A stretch of DNA of 64,000 nt, from assembly GCF_000429265.1 (NCBI RefSeq), contig NZ_AUBN01000009.1, positions 186,001-250,000 of the forward strand. Direction: 5' to 3'. The position numbers were made by a program, and so were the translations under genes. Positions within the stretch are counted from its first letter, which is position 1; every line of letters starts with the position of its first letter. Below are positions 41,457 to 51,200 of this stretch, in pieces. This DNA is from Actinomyces gerencseriae DSM 6844. Lineage in GTDB: Bacteria; Actinomycetota; Actinomycetes; Actinomycetales; Actinomycetaceae. The notes under the pieces are model-generated. The model had not been told where the DNA came from. It ran no database searches and saw only the letters and a list, made by a program, of their open reading frames with translations.

Positions 41457-42079
41457 CGGCCGCCTCCTACCGGGAAGAAACGTCGGTCGCTGGGAATGCG
41501 CGCATCCAGGAGTGCCAACACCTCTGGTGACAGTAGCGGGGAGACGAGCGTGGCGTCGGCGGCGAGCATTCCGCTCTGACGCAGCGCCAGGAACAGGTTG
41601 GTGCGCAGCTTGGTGCGAGTCGAGGGCCTGGCCTCCTCCAACTCCGCGTGCCACAGGGCCTTGGAGTCCCAGAAGCGCTCGAAGTCGGCAGGAACCAACT
41701 GCGAAGCTCCCAGCAGGTAGTGGTCGTGCACTACCTCCTGGGCGAACTCCGCCACGAACACGTAATGCCGGCACAGTGCCGCCCACATCAGATGCAGACG
41801 ATCCGGCCCGGGAGCGTTGGCCAGATAAGCTACCTCGACATCGCTGAGCACAGACAGCCGCTGAATGAGCTCCCGGGTGAGCCTGACCGCCGTCGAGCGG
41901 GTACGTGCATGCAGCAGATTGTCGGCATTCAGAGCCGCCCGGACCGCCGCCCAGTCACGCAGTTCCAGATACAGGGGAGCGGCAATCGTGGCCTCCGTTG
42001 CCAGGAGCCCGCCCACAACGAAGGACAGCCGGTACGGCTCGGAGGTCGTCACCACGGCGCTGAGATCGCTCGTCACCAC
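41453..42079 (-). CDS. brxA: BREX protein BrxA (DUF1819)
   Basis: About 208 residues of the DUF1819/BrxA family, which are small DNA-binding BREX proteins. Recognisable parts are YRLSFVVGGLLATEATIAAPLYLEL, seen near the N-terminus in two halves, RTRSTAVRLTRELIQRL, and FERFWDSKALWHAEL. It is the first gene of the operon. The start is uncertain: adjacent GTGs at 42079 and 42076 fit the family's usual length, while a GTG at 42118 or a TTG at 42139 would add an unusual extension. A GGGAGG at 42099-42104 is rather far from the chosen start. Confidence 0.85.
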   Translation of the reverse strand: MVTSDLSAVVTTSEPYRLSFVVGGLLATEATIAAPLYLELRDWAAVRAALNADNLLHARTRSTAVRLTRELIQRLSVLSDVEVAYLANAPGPDRLHLMWAALCRHYVFVAEFAQEVVHDHYLLGASQLVPADFERFWDSKALWHAELEEARPSTRTKLRTNLFLALRQSGMLAADATLVSPLLSPEVLALLDARIPSDRRFFPVGGGR

Positions 42080-42138
42080 AACACCATCCGCTTCGCACCT
42101 CCCGATCGCGCGCTTCACTGCCGCTGAACAACGGGGCA

Positions 42139-42144
42139 ACCCTA
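42139..42144 (-). promoter_or_regulatory. Candidate -10 (TAGGGT) of the BREX operon
   Basis: On the minus strand TAGGGT lies about 60 nt before the preferred brxA start. It is the only -10-like hexamer in the brxA-phoH gap with that direction. The -35 region (CTAACG, 17 bp upstream) is poor. All eight BREX-locus genes follow with gaps of 9 nt or less, so this could be the sole promoter. Confidence 0.4.
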
Positions 42145-42300
42145 GCCGATCCGGACGGAGCCGTTAGGATGCGCCGCATCGACCGGCCTCCGCAAGTAAC
42201 CTCTACCGACCTCGGCGGTGGGGATGGGGACGGGGGATGAGGCCGGTCACCACGATACCGGCTGGTTTGCCGCGCCCTGGCCGGTAGCATGGGTCCCGAG

Positions 42301-43449
42301 ATGACGAATTCGCCCATCACGCCAGCAGCCGCGACCGCTGCGACCCCCTCTCCGACCAATGCCGGCTCCGCTTCCACCGCGGGCTCCGCCGGACCGGCGG
42401 ACGTCACGCGCACCCTCACCCTGCCGGAGGACATCTCCCCGGTGACGCTCCTCGGCGCCCGCGACGAGGTCCTGCGCGCCGTCGAGGGGGGCTTCCCCGA
42501 CGTCGACCTCCATGTGCGCGGCACCACCGTCACCATCACCGGTGAGCGGTCCCGCGTCGACGTCGTCGTCCTGCTCCTGTCCGAGCTCATCGACGTCGCC
42601 CGCGCCGGCGCGCCGCTGACTCCCGACGCCGTCGAGCGCGCCATCGGCCTGCTGGACGCCTCCGCACGACCCGCCGAGGTCATGACCGACCGCGTCCTGA
42701 CCGCGCACGGCCGTACCGTCCGCCCCAAGTCGCTCGGCCAGAAGGCCTACACCGACGCGATCGAGACGGCCACCATCACCTTCGGCATCGGGCCGGCCGG
42801 CACCGGCAAGACCTATCTGGCCATGGCCAAGGCCGTGGACGCCCTGGCGCGCAAGCGGGTCTCCCGGATCATCCTCACCCGCCCCGCCGTCGAGGCCGGG
42901 GAGAACCTCGGGTTCCTGCCCGGGAGCCTGGCCGACAAGGTCGACCCCTACCTGCGGCCCCTCTACGACGCCCTCCACGAGATGCTCGAGCCCGAGGCGC
43001 TGCCCCGGCTCATGGCCTCGGGCGCCATTGAGGTCGCACCGCTGGCGTACATGCGCGGGCGCACCCTCAACGACGCGTTCGTCATCCTCGACGAGGCTCA
43101 GAACACCAGCCCCGAGCAGATGAAGATGTTCCTCACCCGCCTCGGCTTCGGCTCCAAGATGGTCATCACCGGCGACGTCTCCCAGATCGACCTGCCCGGG
43201 GAGCGCTCCTCGGGCCTGCTCGTCGTGCGCGGTATCCTCGACGGCGTGGACGGCATCGCCTTCTGCGAGCTGGGGAGCGCCGATGTCGTGCGGCACCGGC
43301 TCGTGGCCCGCATCGTCGACGCCTACTCCCGCTACGAGGCGCAGGAGGCCGCCGCGGAGGCCGCCCGATCCGCGGCCTCGGCCGCCCGCGGGCGCCGTCG
43401 CGGCCGTGCGTCCTCAACCACCTCAGAATCCCTCTCAGGAACCGCCTGA
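42301..43449 (+). CDS. phoH: PhoH family ATPase
   Basis: A 382-residue PhoH-like P-loop protein. After a low-complexity N-terminus and a KH-like part come Walker [14 protein letters not shown] (about 160-172), [18 protein letters not shown], Walker [11 protein letters not shown] and [13 protein letters not shown], all standard for the family. PhoH proteins are proposed RNA-linked ATPases and sit beside ybeY in many bacteria, as here. TAGCAT at 42285-42290 may be the -10. An ATG at 42289 overlaps that hexamer, so 42301 is preferred. This gene marks the return to the conserved backbone after the accessory region. Confidence 0.92.
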   Translation: MTNSPITPAAATAATPSPTNAGSASTAGSAGPADVTRTLTLPEDISPVTLLGARDEVLRAVEGGFPDVDLHVRGTTVTITGERSRVDVVVLLLSELIDVARAGAPLTPDAVERAIGLLDASARPAEVMTDRVLTAHGRTVRPKSLGQKAYTDAIETATITFGIGPAGTGKTYLAMAKAVDALARKRVSRIILTRPAVEAGENLGFLPGSLADKVDPYLRPLYDALHEMLEPEALPRLMASGAIEVAPLAYMRGRTLNDAFVILDEAQNTSPEQMKMFLTRLGFGSKMVITGDVSQIDLPGERSSGLLVVRGILDGVDGIAFCELGSADVVRHRLVARIVDAYSRYEAQEAAAEAARSAASAARGRRRGRASSTTSESLSGTA

Positions 43450-43472
43450 GAGCTCCGCGAGAGGAACCGCCC

Positions 43473-43931
43473 GTGAGTACCGAGGTCGTCAACGAGACCC
43501 AGACCGTGATCGACGGCGCTGAGTTCGCGGCGCTGGCCGACCACGTCCTGCGCAACCTGCACGTCAACCCCCTGGCCGAGCTGAACATCCTGTTCGTCGA
43601 CCCCGAGCCCATGGCCGAGCTGCACATGCGCTGGCTCCAGCTGCCCGGCCCCACCGACGTCATGAGCTTCCCCATGGACGAGCTGCGTCCCGGCACCGCT
43701 GAGAACGAGACGCCGGCCGGGACCCTGGGAGACATCGTGCTGTGCCCGCAGGTGGCCGCCGGGCAGGCCATCGAGGCGGGTCACTCCGCCGTCGAGGAGA
43801 TGCTCCTGCTGACCACCCACGGAATCCTCCATCTCCTGGGCTACGACCACGCCGAGCCGCAGGAGAAGAAGGAGATGTTCGATCTCCAGCGGACCCTGCT
43901 GCTGACCTTCCTCGCGGAGCGGGGCCAGTGA
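43473..43931 (+). CDS. ybeY: Endoribonuclease / rRNA maturation factor YbeY
   Basis: A 152-residue YbeY. The zinc site is [11 protein letters not shown] (HxxxHxxGYDH), and [14 protein letters not shown] is the other family hallmark. It acts in 16S rRNA 3-prime maturation and ribosome quality control. The GTG start ([10 protein letters not shown]) lies 23 nt after the phoH stop. Its stop overlaps the GTG of the next gene (GTGA), so phoH-ybeY-CNNM-era form a tight operon. Confidence 0.94.
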   Translation: MSTEVVNETQTVIDGAEFAALADHVLRNLHVNPLAELNILFVDPEPMAELHMRWLQLPGPTDVMSFPMDELRPGTAENETPAGTLGDIVLCPQVAAGQAIEAGHSAVEEMLLLTTHGILHLLGYDHAEPQEKKEMFDLQRTLLLTFLAERGQ

Positions 43932-45217
43932 CGGGCACGCCCGTCGCCCTCCTGGTCGTCCTGGCCGTCATCGTCCTGGCATTCGGCGCCGCGCTGACCG
44001 CCGGGGAGGCGGCCCTGACGCGCATGACCCGTGCCGCCGCCGAGGACCTCGTCCAGGACGGGCGGCGCGGCTCGGGCCGGGTCCTGGCCCTGGCCGAGAA
44101 GCGCGGGCAGGTGCTCGGCTCGGTCGCCCCCATCCGCGTCGCCGTCAACATGCTCGCCGCCGTCCTGCTGACCCTGGCCGTCGCCGGGGTCCTGAGCCGG
44201 TGGTGGCAGGTTCTGGGGGTCGCCGTCGGGCTCAACATCGTCCTGCTCGGCCTGGTCGTCGGCTTCTCGCCGCGCTCGATCGGACGTCGCAACCCCGACG
44301 GCACTCTTCTGGTCCTGGCCGGAGCGCTCCTCAACGTCGATTCCCTGGGCGCCCCGTGGCGCTGGGTCGACTCCCACTACGGGCGCTCGGCCGCCCTGAC
44401 CGACGCCGAGACGCGGGCCGAGGTCACCGAGGACCTGCGCGAGATGATCGACGAGATCGGTGAGGCCGAGACTATCGAGGACGAGGACCGCGAGATGATG
44501 CGCAGCGTCGTCGAGCTCGGCCGGACCCTCGTGCGGGAGGTCATGGTGCCCCGCCCCGACATGGTCACCATCGACGCCGGCAAGCCCGCCTCGGCCGCCA
44601 TGCGCCTGTTCGTGCGCTCCGGCTACTCCCGCGTGCCCGTCGTGGGGGAGGACGCCGACGACGTGCGCGGCATCCTCTACCTCAAGGACGTTCTGCGACG
44701 CCTGTCCGACCACCCCGAGCACGAGACCCGCCCCGTGTCCTCCTTCACCCGTGAGGCCGTCTGGATCCCGGAGACCAAGCCCGCCGACGACCTGCTGCGC
44801 GAGATGCAGACCGGCCACGTCCACATGGTCCTCGCCGTCGACGAGTACGGGGGCACCGCCGGCCTGGTCACCATGGAGGATCTTTTGGAGGAGGTCGTCG
44901 GCGAGCTCACCGACGAGCACGATCACGCCGAGCCCGAGGCCGTCGAGGTCGGACCCGGCACCTACCGGGTCCCCGTCCGCCTGGGGCTCGACGAGCTCGG
45001 CGGACTGTTCGGCCTGGAGATCGACGATGACGACGTCGACACCGCCGGTGGCCTGCTCACCAAGGCCATCGGCCGTGTTCCCCTGCCCGGTGCGCACGGC
45101 AGCGCCCAGGGAGTCGAGCTGACCGCCGAGGAGGCCGTCGGCAGGCGCCGTCAGGTCGCCACCCTCATCGCCAGACGCGCCCCCGATCCCGATCCCGCCG
45201 ACACCGAGGAGCAGTGA
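43928..45217 (+). CDS. CNNM/CBS-domain (CorC/HlyC-type) membrane protein
   Basis: A 429-residue protein. The N-terminal CNNM domain has about three to four spans (1-130). A CBS pair follows ([39 protein letters not shown], then [26 protein letters not shown]), and the C-terminal CorC_HlyC domain has [19 protein letters not shown]. Family members have been linked to magnesium or cobalt efflux and were earlier called hemolysins. The GTG start overlaps the ybeY stop. The position between ybeY and era is the usual one. Confidence 0.9.
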   Translation: MTGTPVALLVVLAVIVLAFGAALTAGEAALTRMTRAAAEDLVQDGRRGSGRVLALAEKRGQVLGSVAPIRVAVNMLAAVLLTLAVAGVLSRWWQVLGVAVGLNIVLLGLVVGFSPRSIGRRNPDGTLLVLAGALLNVDSLGAPWRWVDSHYGRSAALTDAETRAEVTEDLREMIDEIGEAETIEDEDREMMRSVVELGRTLVREVMVPRPDMVTIDAGKPASAAMRLFVRSGYSRVPVVGEDADDVRGILYLKDVLRRLSDHPEHETRPVSSFTREAVWIPETKPADDLLREMQTGHVHMVLAVDEYGGTAGLVTMEDLLEEVVGELTDEHDHAEPEAVEVGPGTYRVPVRLGLDELGGLFGLEIDDDDVDTAGGLLTKAIGRVPLPGAHGSAQGVELTAEEAVGRRRQVATLIARRAPDPDPADTEEQ

Positions 45218-45226
45218 GGAGCCCCC

Positions 45227-46291
45227 ATGACCGACACGCCCCCCCGTTCTCCGAGCCCTCCGGGAGACGCCGGGCCCGGGGACGCCCCCGACGTCGTCGC
45301 GGCCCCCGGCGGCGAGGACCCCGGTTCCGAGCCGCCCGCCTCGGCGCGTGTCGAGATCATCGTGCCCGAGGTCCCCGAGGGCTTCCGCGCGGGCTTCGCC
45401 TGCCTGGTCGGGCGCCCCAACGCCGGCAAGTCGACCCTGACCAACGCCCTGGTGGGCGCCAAGGTCGCCATCACCTCCGGGCGCCCCCAGACCACCCGTC
45501 ACAACGTGCGCGGCGTCGTCCACCGAGCCGACTCCCAGCTCGTGCTGGTCGATACCCCCGGCCTGCACCGTCCCAGAACCCTGCTCGGCAAGCGCCTGAA
45601 CGACCTGGTGCGCGAGACCCTCGCAGACGTCGATGTCGTCGCCTTCTGCATTCCGGCCAACGAGAGGATCGGTCCCGGCGACCGCTTCATCGCCCGCGAC
45701 CTGGCCGAGACGCGCACGCCCGTCGTCGCCGTCGTCACCAAGACCGACACCGTCTCCAAGGAGGCGCTGGCCGCCCAGCTCCTGGCCGTCGATCGGCTCG
45801 GCGAATGGGCCGACATCGTCCCGGTCTCGGCCAGGCGCGACCAGCAGGTCGATGTTCTGGCCGATGTCCTCGTCTCGCATCTGCCGCCCTGTCCGCCGCT
45901 GTATCCCGCTGACGAGATCACCGACGAGCCGCAGGCCGTCATGATCGGCGAGCTCGTCCGCGAGGCCGCCCTGGAGGGCGTGCGCGACGAGCTGCCCCAC
46001 TCCCTGGCCGTCGTCGTCGACGAGATCCTCGACCCGGGCACGGACACCACCGGTTCGCGCGTCAAGGGCGCGGGAGGCCGCCTGCAGGTGCGTGTGAGTC
46101 TCGTCGTCGAGCGCGACTCCCAGAAGGGCATCATGATCGGCAGGGGGGGATCGCGCCTCAAGGAGATCGGCATCACGGCGCGCGAGGGCATCGAGAAGCT
46201 GGTGGGAAGGAAGGTCTACCTCGATCTGCACGTGCGGACGGCCAAGGACTGGCAGTCCGACCCCAGGGCCCTGGCCAGACTGGGATTCTGA
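45227..46291 (+). CDS. era: GTPase Era
   Basis: A 354-residue ribosome-assembly GTPase. G1 GRPNAGKST, G2 TTRHNVRG, G3 VDTPGLHRP and G4 TKTD are present. The C-terminal KH domain carries IMIGRGGSRLKEIG and KVYLDLHVRTAKDWQ. Era binds the 3-prime end of 16S rRNA, next to YbeY in function and position. The first 55 residues form an acidic, Pro/Ala-rich extension before the GTPase. A GAGGAG lies upstream, and the start is 9 nt after the CNNM gene stop. Confidence 0.95.
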   Translation: MTDTPPRSPSPPGDAGPGDAPDVVAAPGGEDPGSEPPASARVEIIVPEVPEGFRAGFACLVGRPNAGKSTLTNALVGAKVAITSGRPQTTRHNVRGVVHRADSQLVLVDTPGLHRPRTLLGKRLNDLVRETLADVDVVAFCIPANERIGPGDRFIARDLAETRTPVVAVVTKTDTVSKEALAAQLLAVDRLGEWADIVPVSARRDQQVDVLADVLVSHLPPCPPLYPADEITDEPQAVMIGELVREAALEGVRDELPHSLAVVVDEILDPGTDTTGSRVKGAGGRLQVRVSLVVERDSQKGIMIGRGGSRLKEIGITAREGIEKLVGRKVYLDLHVRTAKDWQSDPRALARLGF

Positions 46292-46294
46292 CCC

Positions 46295-48094
46295 GTGCTC
46301 TCCCGTCCTCGGCCCAAGGGGGAGCCCGCCCACGTGACCGCCGTCCAGCTGCGGTCGGGCTGGTTCTGGATACGAGCCTTTCCGCGGCGCTCGATCATGC
46401 TCGTGCGCGGCCTGTGGCGCACGGAGCGGCGCCGCACCGTTCTGACCCTCCTCGCGGTGCTGGGCGGCGTGATCGCCCTGGCCGTCCTGGGCGCGGGCGG
46501 CCGGACGATCTGGGAGATCCTGGTGACCCTGGGCCTGGGGGCTCTGGTCGTGGCGGTCTCGGCTGACCACCGCACGGTGGGGTCGGTCGTCGTGGCCGTG
46601 CTGAGCCTGAGCCTCATCGGGACTCTCGCAGGCCCCCGCTGGACTCCCGAGCCCGTTGCCGCCCCGCTGGTCCCGGCCACCGCCGACACGACCATCGGCG
46701 GTGACGCGCCCACGGCCGCGGTGGGCACCTACCGCGTCGAGGCCGCGACGGTGTCCATCACCCAGGCCGACGGGGAGCAGGTCCCCGCCCTTCTGCGACG
46801 CCCCGTCGGCGCGGACGGCCCCACACCCGGCGTGGTCTTCCTCCACGGCGCGGGCACCCATGGCGTCGATGGCTTCTCCGACCAGGCGGAGGCGCTGTCC
46901 TCCGCGGGCGCCGCGACCCTCGTGCCCGCCAAGCCCATGGAGGACTACTCCCTGACCTCCCGCGACTACCGGGCCATGGCCGCCGACTACCGGTGCAGCG
47001 TGGACTACCTCATCACCCTCGACGGCGTGGACCCGGAGCGGGTCGGCCTCTACGCGGAGTCCGAGGGCGCCATCCCCGGGGCCGTGCTGACCGCCGACGA
47101 CGAGCGCGTCGCCTTCCTCATCATGGCCAGCGCCCCCGTCGTGCGACTGCGCGAGCAGATGGCGCTGGCCATGGACTCCTACATGCGCAACGTCGGCGTG
47201 CCCGAGCCCATGCTCACCCTCATCCCGCGCGTCCTGGGATCCGCCGAGATCCCCGGCGGCGGCTTCCAGTACGCCGACTTCGACTCCGTGCCCTATCTCA
47301 GGAGGATCACCGTCCCCGTCCTCATGCTCTACGGCACCGCGGACGCCTCCATGCCCCTCGTCCAGGGGCCGATGACGGTGCGGGAGGCGGTGCGCCAGTC
47401 CGGCGACGACGCCCTGACCGTGCGCTACTACGAGGGCGCCAACCACGGGCTCAGGCTCGGCGCCTCCACCGACGGCGACCTCGCCCCCGGCGTCGCCCGC
47501 GATCTCGCCCGCTGGGTGGTCGGCCTTCCCGGCACCGCCGATGCCGCTCCGCACGTCGCCGGCGCCACCCCGACTCAGGCGTACTGGGCGCGGACCCCCG
47601 ATCCGACTCGCTGGTACGCCTCGGGCGATCTCATGCTCGCCGCCTTCATCCTGGGCTTCGGGCTGCTCGCCCTGGGCGGCGTCGTGTGGGGCGTCGGACA
47701 GGCGCCGCGGCTGCGCGGCCGCCGCGGCATCCACCTGCCCGACCCGATCGGGCGCTGGACCGCCTCCCTCGTCCTGAGCGTCGTGGCGGCCTGGGTGCTG
47801 TACCTCGCCTACATCCTGGGCGTCGTCTCCCTGGCGACCAGCTATCGCACCAACCACCTGTTCTCCTATGGCGGCTGGGTGCTCGTTCAGATGGTCGCCC
47901 TGAGCACCGTCGTCCTGGGCGTCAAGCTCACCCAGCGCGCCTGGCTCATGCGCGGGCACGTGCGTCACGGCCGCGAGGAGGGCGGCCGCTGGCTCACCGG
48001 GCCGGCCGCCTGCGTCCTCGGCTCCGCCCTGAGCGGCACGGCGGTTCTTCTGGCGGCCCTGGCCTACTGGGGGCTCTTCCCGATCCTGTACTGA
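46295..48094 (+). CDS. Membrane protein with alpha/beta-hydrolase domain
   Basis: A 599-residue protein. Two spans near residues 50-70 and 75-115 precede an extracytoplasmic alpha/beta-hydrolase domain (about 150-410), and three to four more spans follow (about 445-595). The hydrolase has an oxyanion stretch GVVFLHGAGTHG, a nucleophile elbow GLYAESEGA (Ser), an acid-containing LMLYGTADASM and a catalytic-type EGANHGLRLG. It resembles dienelactone-hydrolase/prolyl-peptidase-like esterases. The substrate is unknown. The GTG start is 3 nt after era, so it is probably co-transcribed. Confidence 0.7.
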   Translation: MLSRPRPKGEPAHVTAVQLRSGWFWIRAFPRRSIMLVRGLWRTERRRTVLTLLAVLGGVIALAVLGAGGRTIWEILVTLGLGALVVAVSADHRTVGSVVVAVLSLSLIGTLAGPRWTPEPVAAPLVPATADTTIGGDAPTAAVGTYRVEAATVSITQADGEQVPALLRRPVGADGPTPGVVFLHGAGTHGVDGFSDQAEALSSAGAATLVPAKPMEDYSLTSRDYRAMAADYRCSVDYLITLDGVDPERVGLYAESEGAIPGAVLTADDERVAFLIMASAPVVRLREQMALAMDSYMRNVGVPEPMLTLIPRVLGSAEIPGGGFQYADFDSVPYLRRITVPVLMLYGTADASMPLVQGPMTVREAVRQSGDDALTVRYYEGANHGLRLGASTDGDLAPGVARDLARWVVGLPGTADAAPHVAGATPTQAYWARTPDPTRWYASGDLMLAAFILGFGLLALGGVVWGVGQAPRLRGRRGIHLPDPIGRWTASLVLSVVAAWVLYLAYILGVVSLATSYRTNHLFSYGGWVLVQMVALSTVVLGVKLTQRAWLMRGHVRHGREEGGRWLTGPAACVLGSALSGTAVLLAALAYWGLFPILY

Positions 48095-48149
48095 TAAAGA
48101 CTGTTAGGGACTGATGCCGACCCGCTCCTGACCTGCTCCTGAATCCGTC

Positions 48150-48166
48150 CCGCCCGTTTCGGGCGG
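48150..48166 (+). terminator. Hairpin CCGCCCG-TTT-CGGGCGG after the hydrolase gene
   Basis: A perfect 7-bp GC stem with a 3-nt loop, 56 nt after the stop at 48094 and before putA. There is no T-run, so it may be a weak or non-canonical terminator, or an mRNA-protecting hairpin. Confidence 0.4.
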
Positions 48167-48288
48167 CCCGCGCCGGGGCGGAGCTCCAGGCGGCGCAGCA
48201 GGGCGCCCGGCCGAGACTGCCGGCTCACGGAGGCGGTGGGATAAGGCACACTTGGAGATGTTCCGTACCCGAGCCAGGAGTACTGCAC

Positions 48289-51200
48289 ATGTCAACCACC
48301 GTCGATCACCCCCTTCCCGACGACACCGGACGCCGTTGCCCCGAGGAGCTGTGGGACCTCGGCGGCAAGGCGACTGCACGCGCGCTCCGCTGGGCCGACG
48401 AGTCGGCATCCCAGCCCGTTCCCCGCAGTGCGCGACTTCTGGCGCGCATCCTGTCGGATCCGGAGGGACTGGGCTTCACCACGCGCTTCGTCGACAATGT
48501 CGTGCGGCCCGCCGATCTCGATGTCGCCAGTCGGGCCCTGGCGCGCCTGTCCGCCGAGCGCACCGACTTCCTGCCGCGCTCCCTGGGCGCCGCCATGGGC
48601 CTGGGGAGCAGGGCCGCCCGCCTGGCTCCGCATGCGGTGACCACCATGGCACGTCGCGTCTTCCGCGAGATCGTCGGCGATCTCGTCGTCGATGCCACCG
48701 ACCGCAGCCTCGGTCCCGCCCTGGCCCGTCTGCGCGCCGGCGGAGACCGCCTCAACGTCAACCTCCTGGGCGAGGCCGTCCTGGGGGACAAGGAGGCCTC
48801 CCGGCGCCTGGCCGAGGTCTCCCGCCTCGTGACCCGCGAGGACGTGGACTACGTCTCCGTCAAGGTCTCGGCCGTCACCGGCCCGCACAACCCCTGGGGC
48901 TTCGACGAGGTCGTCGCCCACGGCGTGGAGGTGCTGTCGCCCCTGTACCGCCTGGCCCGCGACCACGGCACCTTCATCAACCTCGACATGGAGGACTACA
49001 AGGATCTCGACCTGACCATCGCGGTGTTCACCGCCATCCTCGATCAGGAGGACCTGGCCGCCTACGAGGCCGGTATCGTGCTGCAGGCCTACCTGCCCGA
49101 TTCTCCGGCCGCCATGGAGCGCCTCCAGGCCTGGGCGGCCGCCCGGGCGGATGCCGGCGGGGCGCGCATCAAGGTGCGCGTGGTCAAGGGCGCCAACCTG
49201 TCCATGGAGCGGGTCGATGCCGCCCTCCACGGCTGGGAGCCGGCCACCTGGCCGACCAAGCGGGCCACGGATACGAACTACAAGCGACTCCTCGCTCTGG
49301 CCATGAGCCCCGAGCGCACCCGCGCCGTCCGTCTGGGAGTGGCGGGGCAGAACCTGTTCGATATCGCTTTCGCCCATGAGCTGCGGATGGCCCGCGGCGT
49401 GGTGGACGACGTCGAGTTCGAGATGCTCGCGGGCATGGCCCCGGGCCTGCAGGAGGTCGTGCGCCGCGACATCGGCCACCTGCTGCTGTACGTGCCGGTG
49501 GTCGATCCGGCCGAGTTCGACGTCGCCATCTCCTACCTCGTGCGTCGCCTGGAGGAGAACGCCGCCCCCGAGAACTTCATGTCGGGCGTCTTCGACCTGG
49601 CGGCCGACGAGACCGTCCTCGCGCGCGAGGAGAATCGCTTCCTGGAGTCGCTGGCGGACCTCGACCCCGACGCCCCCGCGCCGGCCCCCAATCGGATTCA
49701 GAACCGCTTCGCCGAGCGCGAGGCCGGTCCCCCCGACGCCACCGCGTCGGCCGAGCGCGCCCGGCGCCCCTTCGCCTCGACCCCCGACTCCGATCCCTCC
49801 CTGGCCGCCAACCGTCGCTGGGCCCGCGATATCGCCGCCGCGGTCCCCACCTCCGTGCGGGGGATCGCCCAGGTCGAGGCGAGCGCGGTCCGCATGGTCG
49901 GGGCCGAGGGGGTCGACGCGGTCGTCAACGCCGCCGCAGCCGCCGCCGCGACGTGGCGGCGCCGCGATCCCGTGGAGCGGGCCGCCGCCCTGAACCGGGT
50001 CGGGGACATCCTGGCCGCCCGCCGCGGTGAGCTCATCGAGGTCGCCGCCTCGGAGACCGGCAAGACCATCGATCAGTCCGACCCCGAGGTCAGCGAGGCC
50101 ATCGACTTCTGTCGCCACTACGCCGAGACCTCTCTGCGCCTGCACGACCCGGCGCACATGGCCGGCGCCCGTTTCGTGCCGGTGGACCTGACGGTGGTGG
50201 CCTCGCCGTGGAACTTCCCGCTGGCGATCCCCACCGGAGGCGTGGCGGCGGCGCTGGCCGCGGGCAGCGCCGTCATCCTCAAGCCGGCGCCGCCGGCCAA
50301 GCGCTGCGCCGCCGAGCTGGTGCGGGCCTTCCACGACGCCGGCCTGCCCGAGGACCTCGTGGTCCTCGCCCCGCTGGACGACGGCGAGGTCTCCCGTCAC
50401 CTCGTGACTCACGAGCGGGTGGACCGGGTCCTGCTCACCGGCTCCTACGACACCGCCAGGCTCTTCCGGTCCTGGAAGCCGGACATGCGTCTGCTGGGGG
50501 AGACCAGCGGCAAGAACGCCGTCATCGTCACGCCCTCGGCGGATCCGGACCTCGCCGTGCGTGACGTGGTCGCCTCCGCCTTCGCCCACGCGGGGCAGAA
50601 GTGCTCGGCGGGCTCGCTGCTCATCCTGGTGGGCTCGGCCGGCGACTCGGAGCGCATCGCCCGCCAGCTGGTGGACGCCACCGCCTCACTGCGGGTGCGC
50701 GGCCCCGAGCACCTGGACTCCCAGCTCGGCCCCGTCGTCGTGCCCGACGACGAGAAGGCCCTGCGGGGCCTGACCGTCCTGGGGGCCGGCGAGCACTGGG
50801 TCCTGACTCCGCGGGATCTGGGCGATGGCCTGTGGCGGCCGGGCATCCGCGTGGGCGTCGTCCCCGGCAGCGAATTCCACCTCACCGAGTACTTCGCCCC
50901 GGTGCTGGGCGTCATGCGGGTGGGGACTCTTCAGGAGGCGATCGACGCGGTCAACGCCGTCGATTACGGCCTGACCTCGGGCCTGCACACCCTCGACGCC
51001 GAGGAGCTCGCCATCTGGCTGGAGGCGGTCGAGGCCGGGAACCTCTACGTCAACCGGGGCATCACCGGCGCGATCGTGCGCCGTCAGCCCTTCGGGGGCT
51101 GGAAGCGCTCGGCGATCGGCTCGACGACCAAGGCCGGCGGACCGTCCTACCTGCTCGGACTGGGCGAGGTCGTGCCGGCCGCCGACCGGGACCACGAGGC

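Noticed and set aside
17202-42300. Prophage or integrative element
   Set aside because: No integrase, transposase, phage structural gene, tRNA or att-like direct repeats were seen at or inside the block.
43841-47968. A 1375-codon open frame on the minus strand opposite ybeY, CNNM and era
   Set aside because: It is antisense to four well-supported genes, is low-complexity (Gly/Asp/His/Gln-rich) and shows no motifs. Long antisense frames are expected when GC3 is very high.
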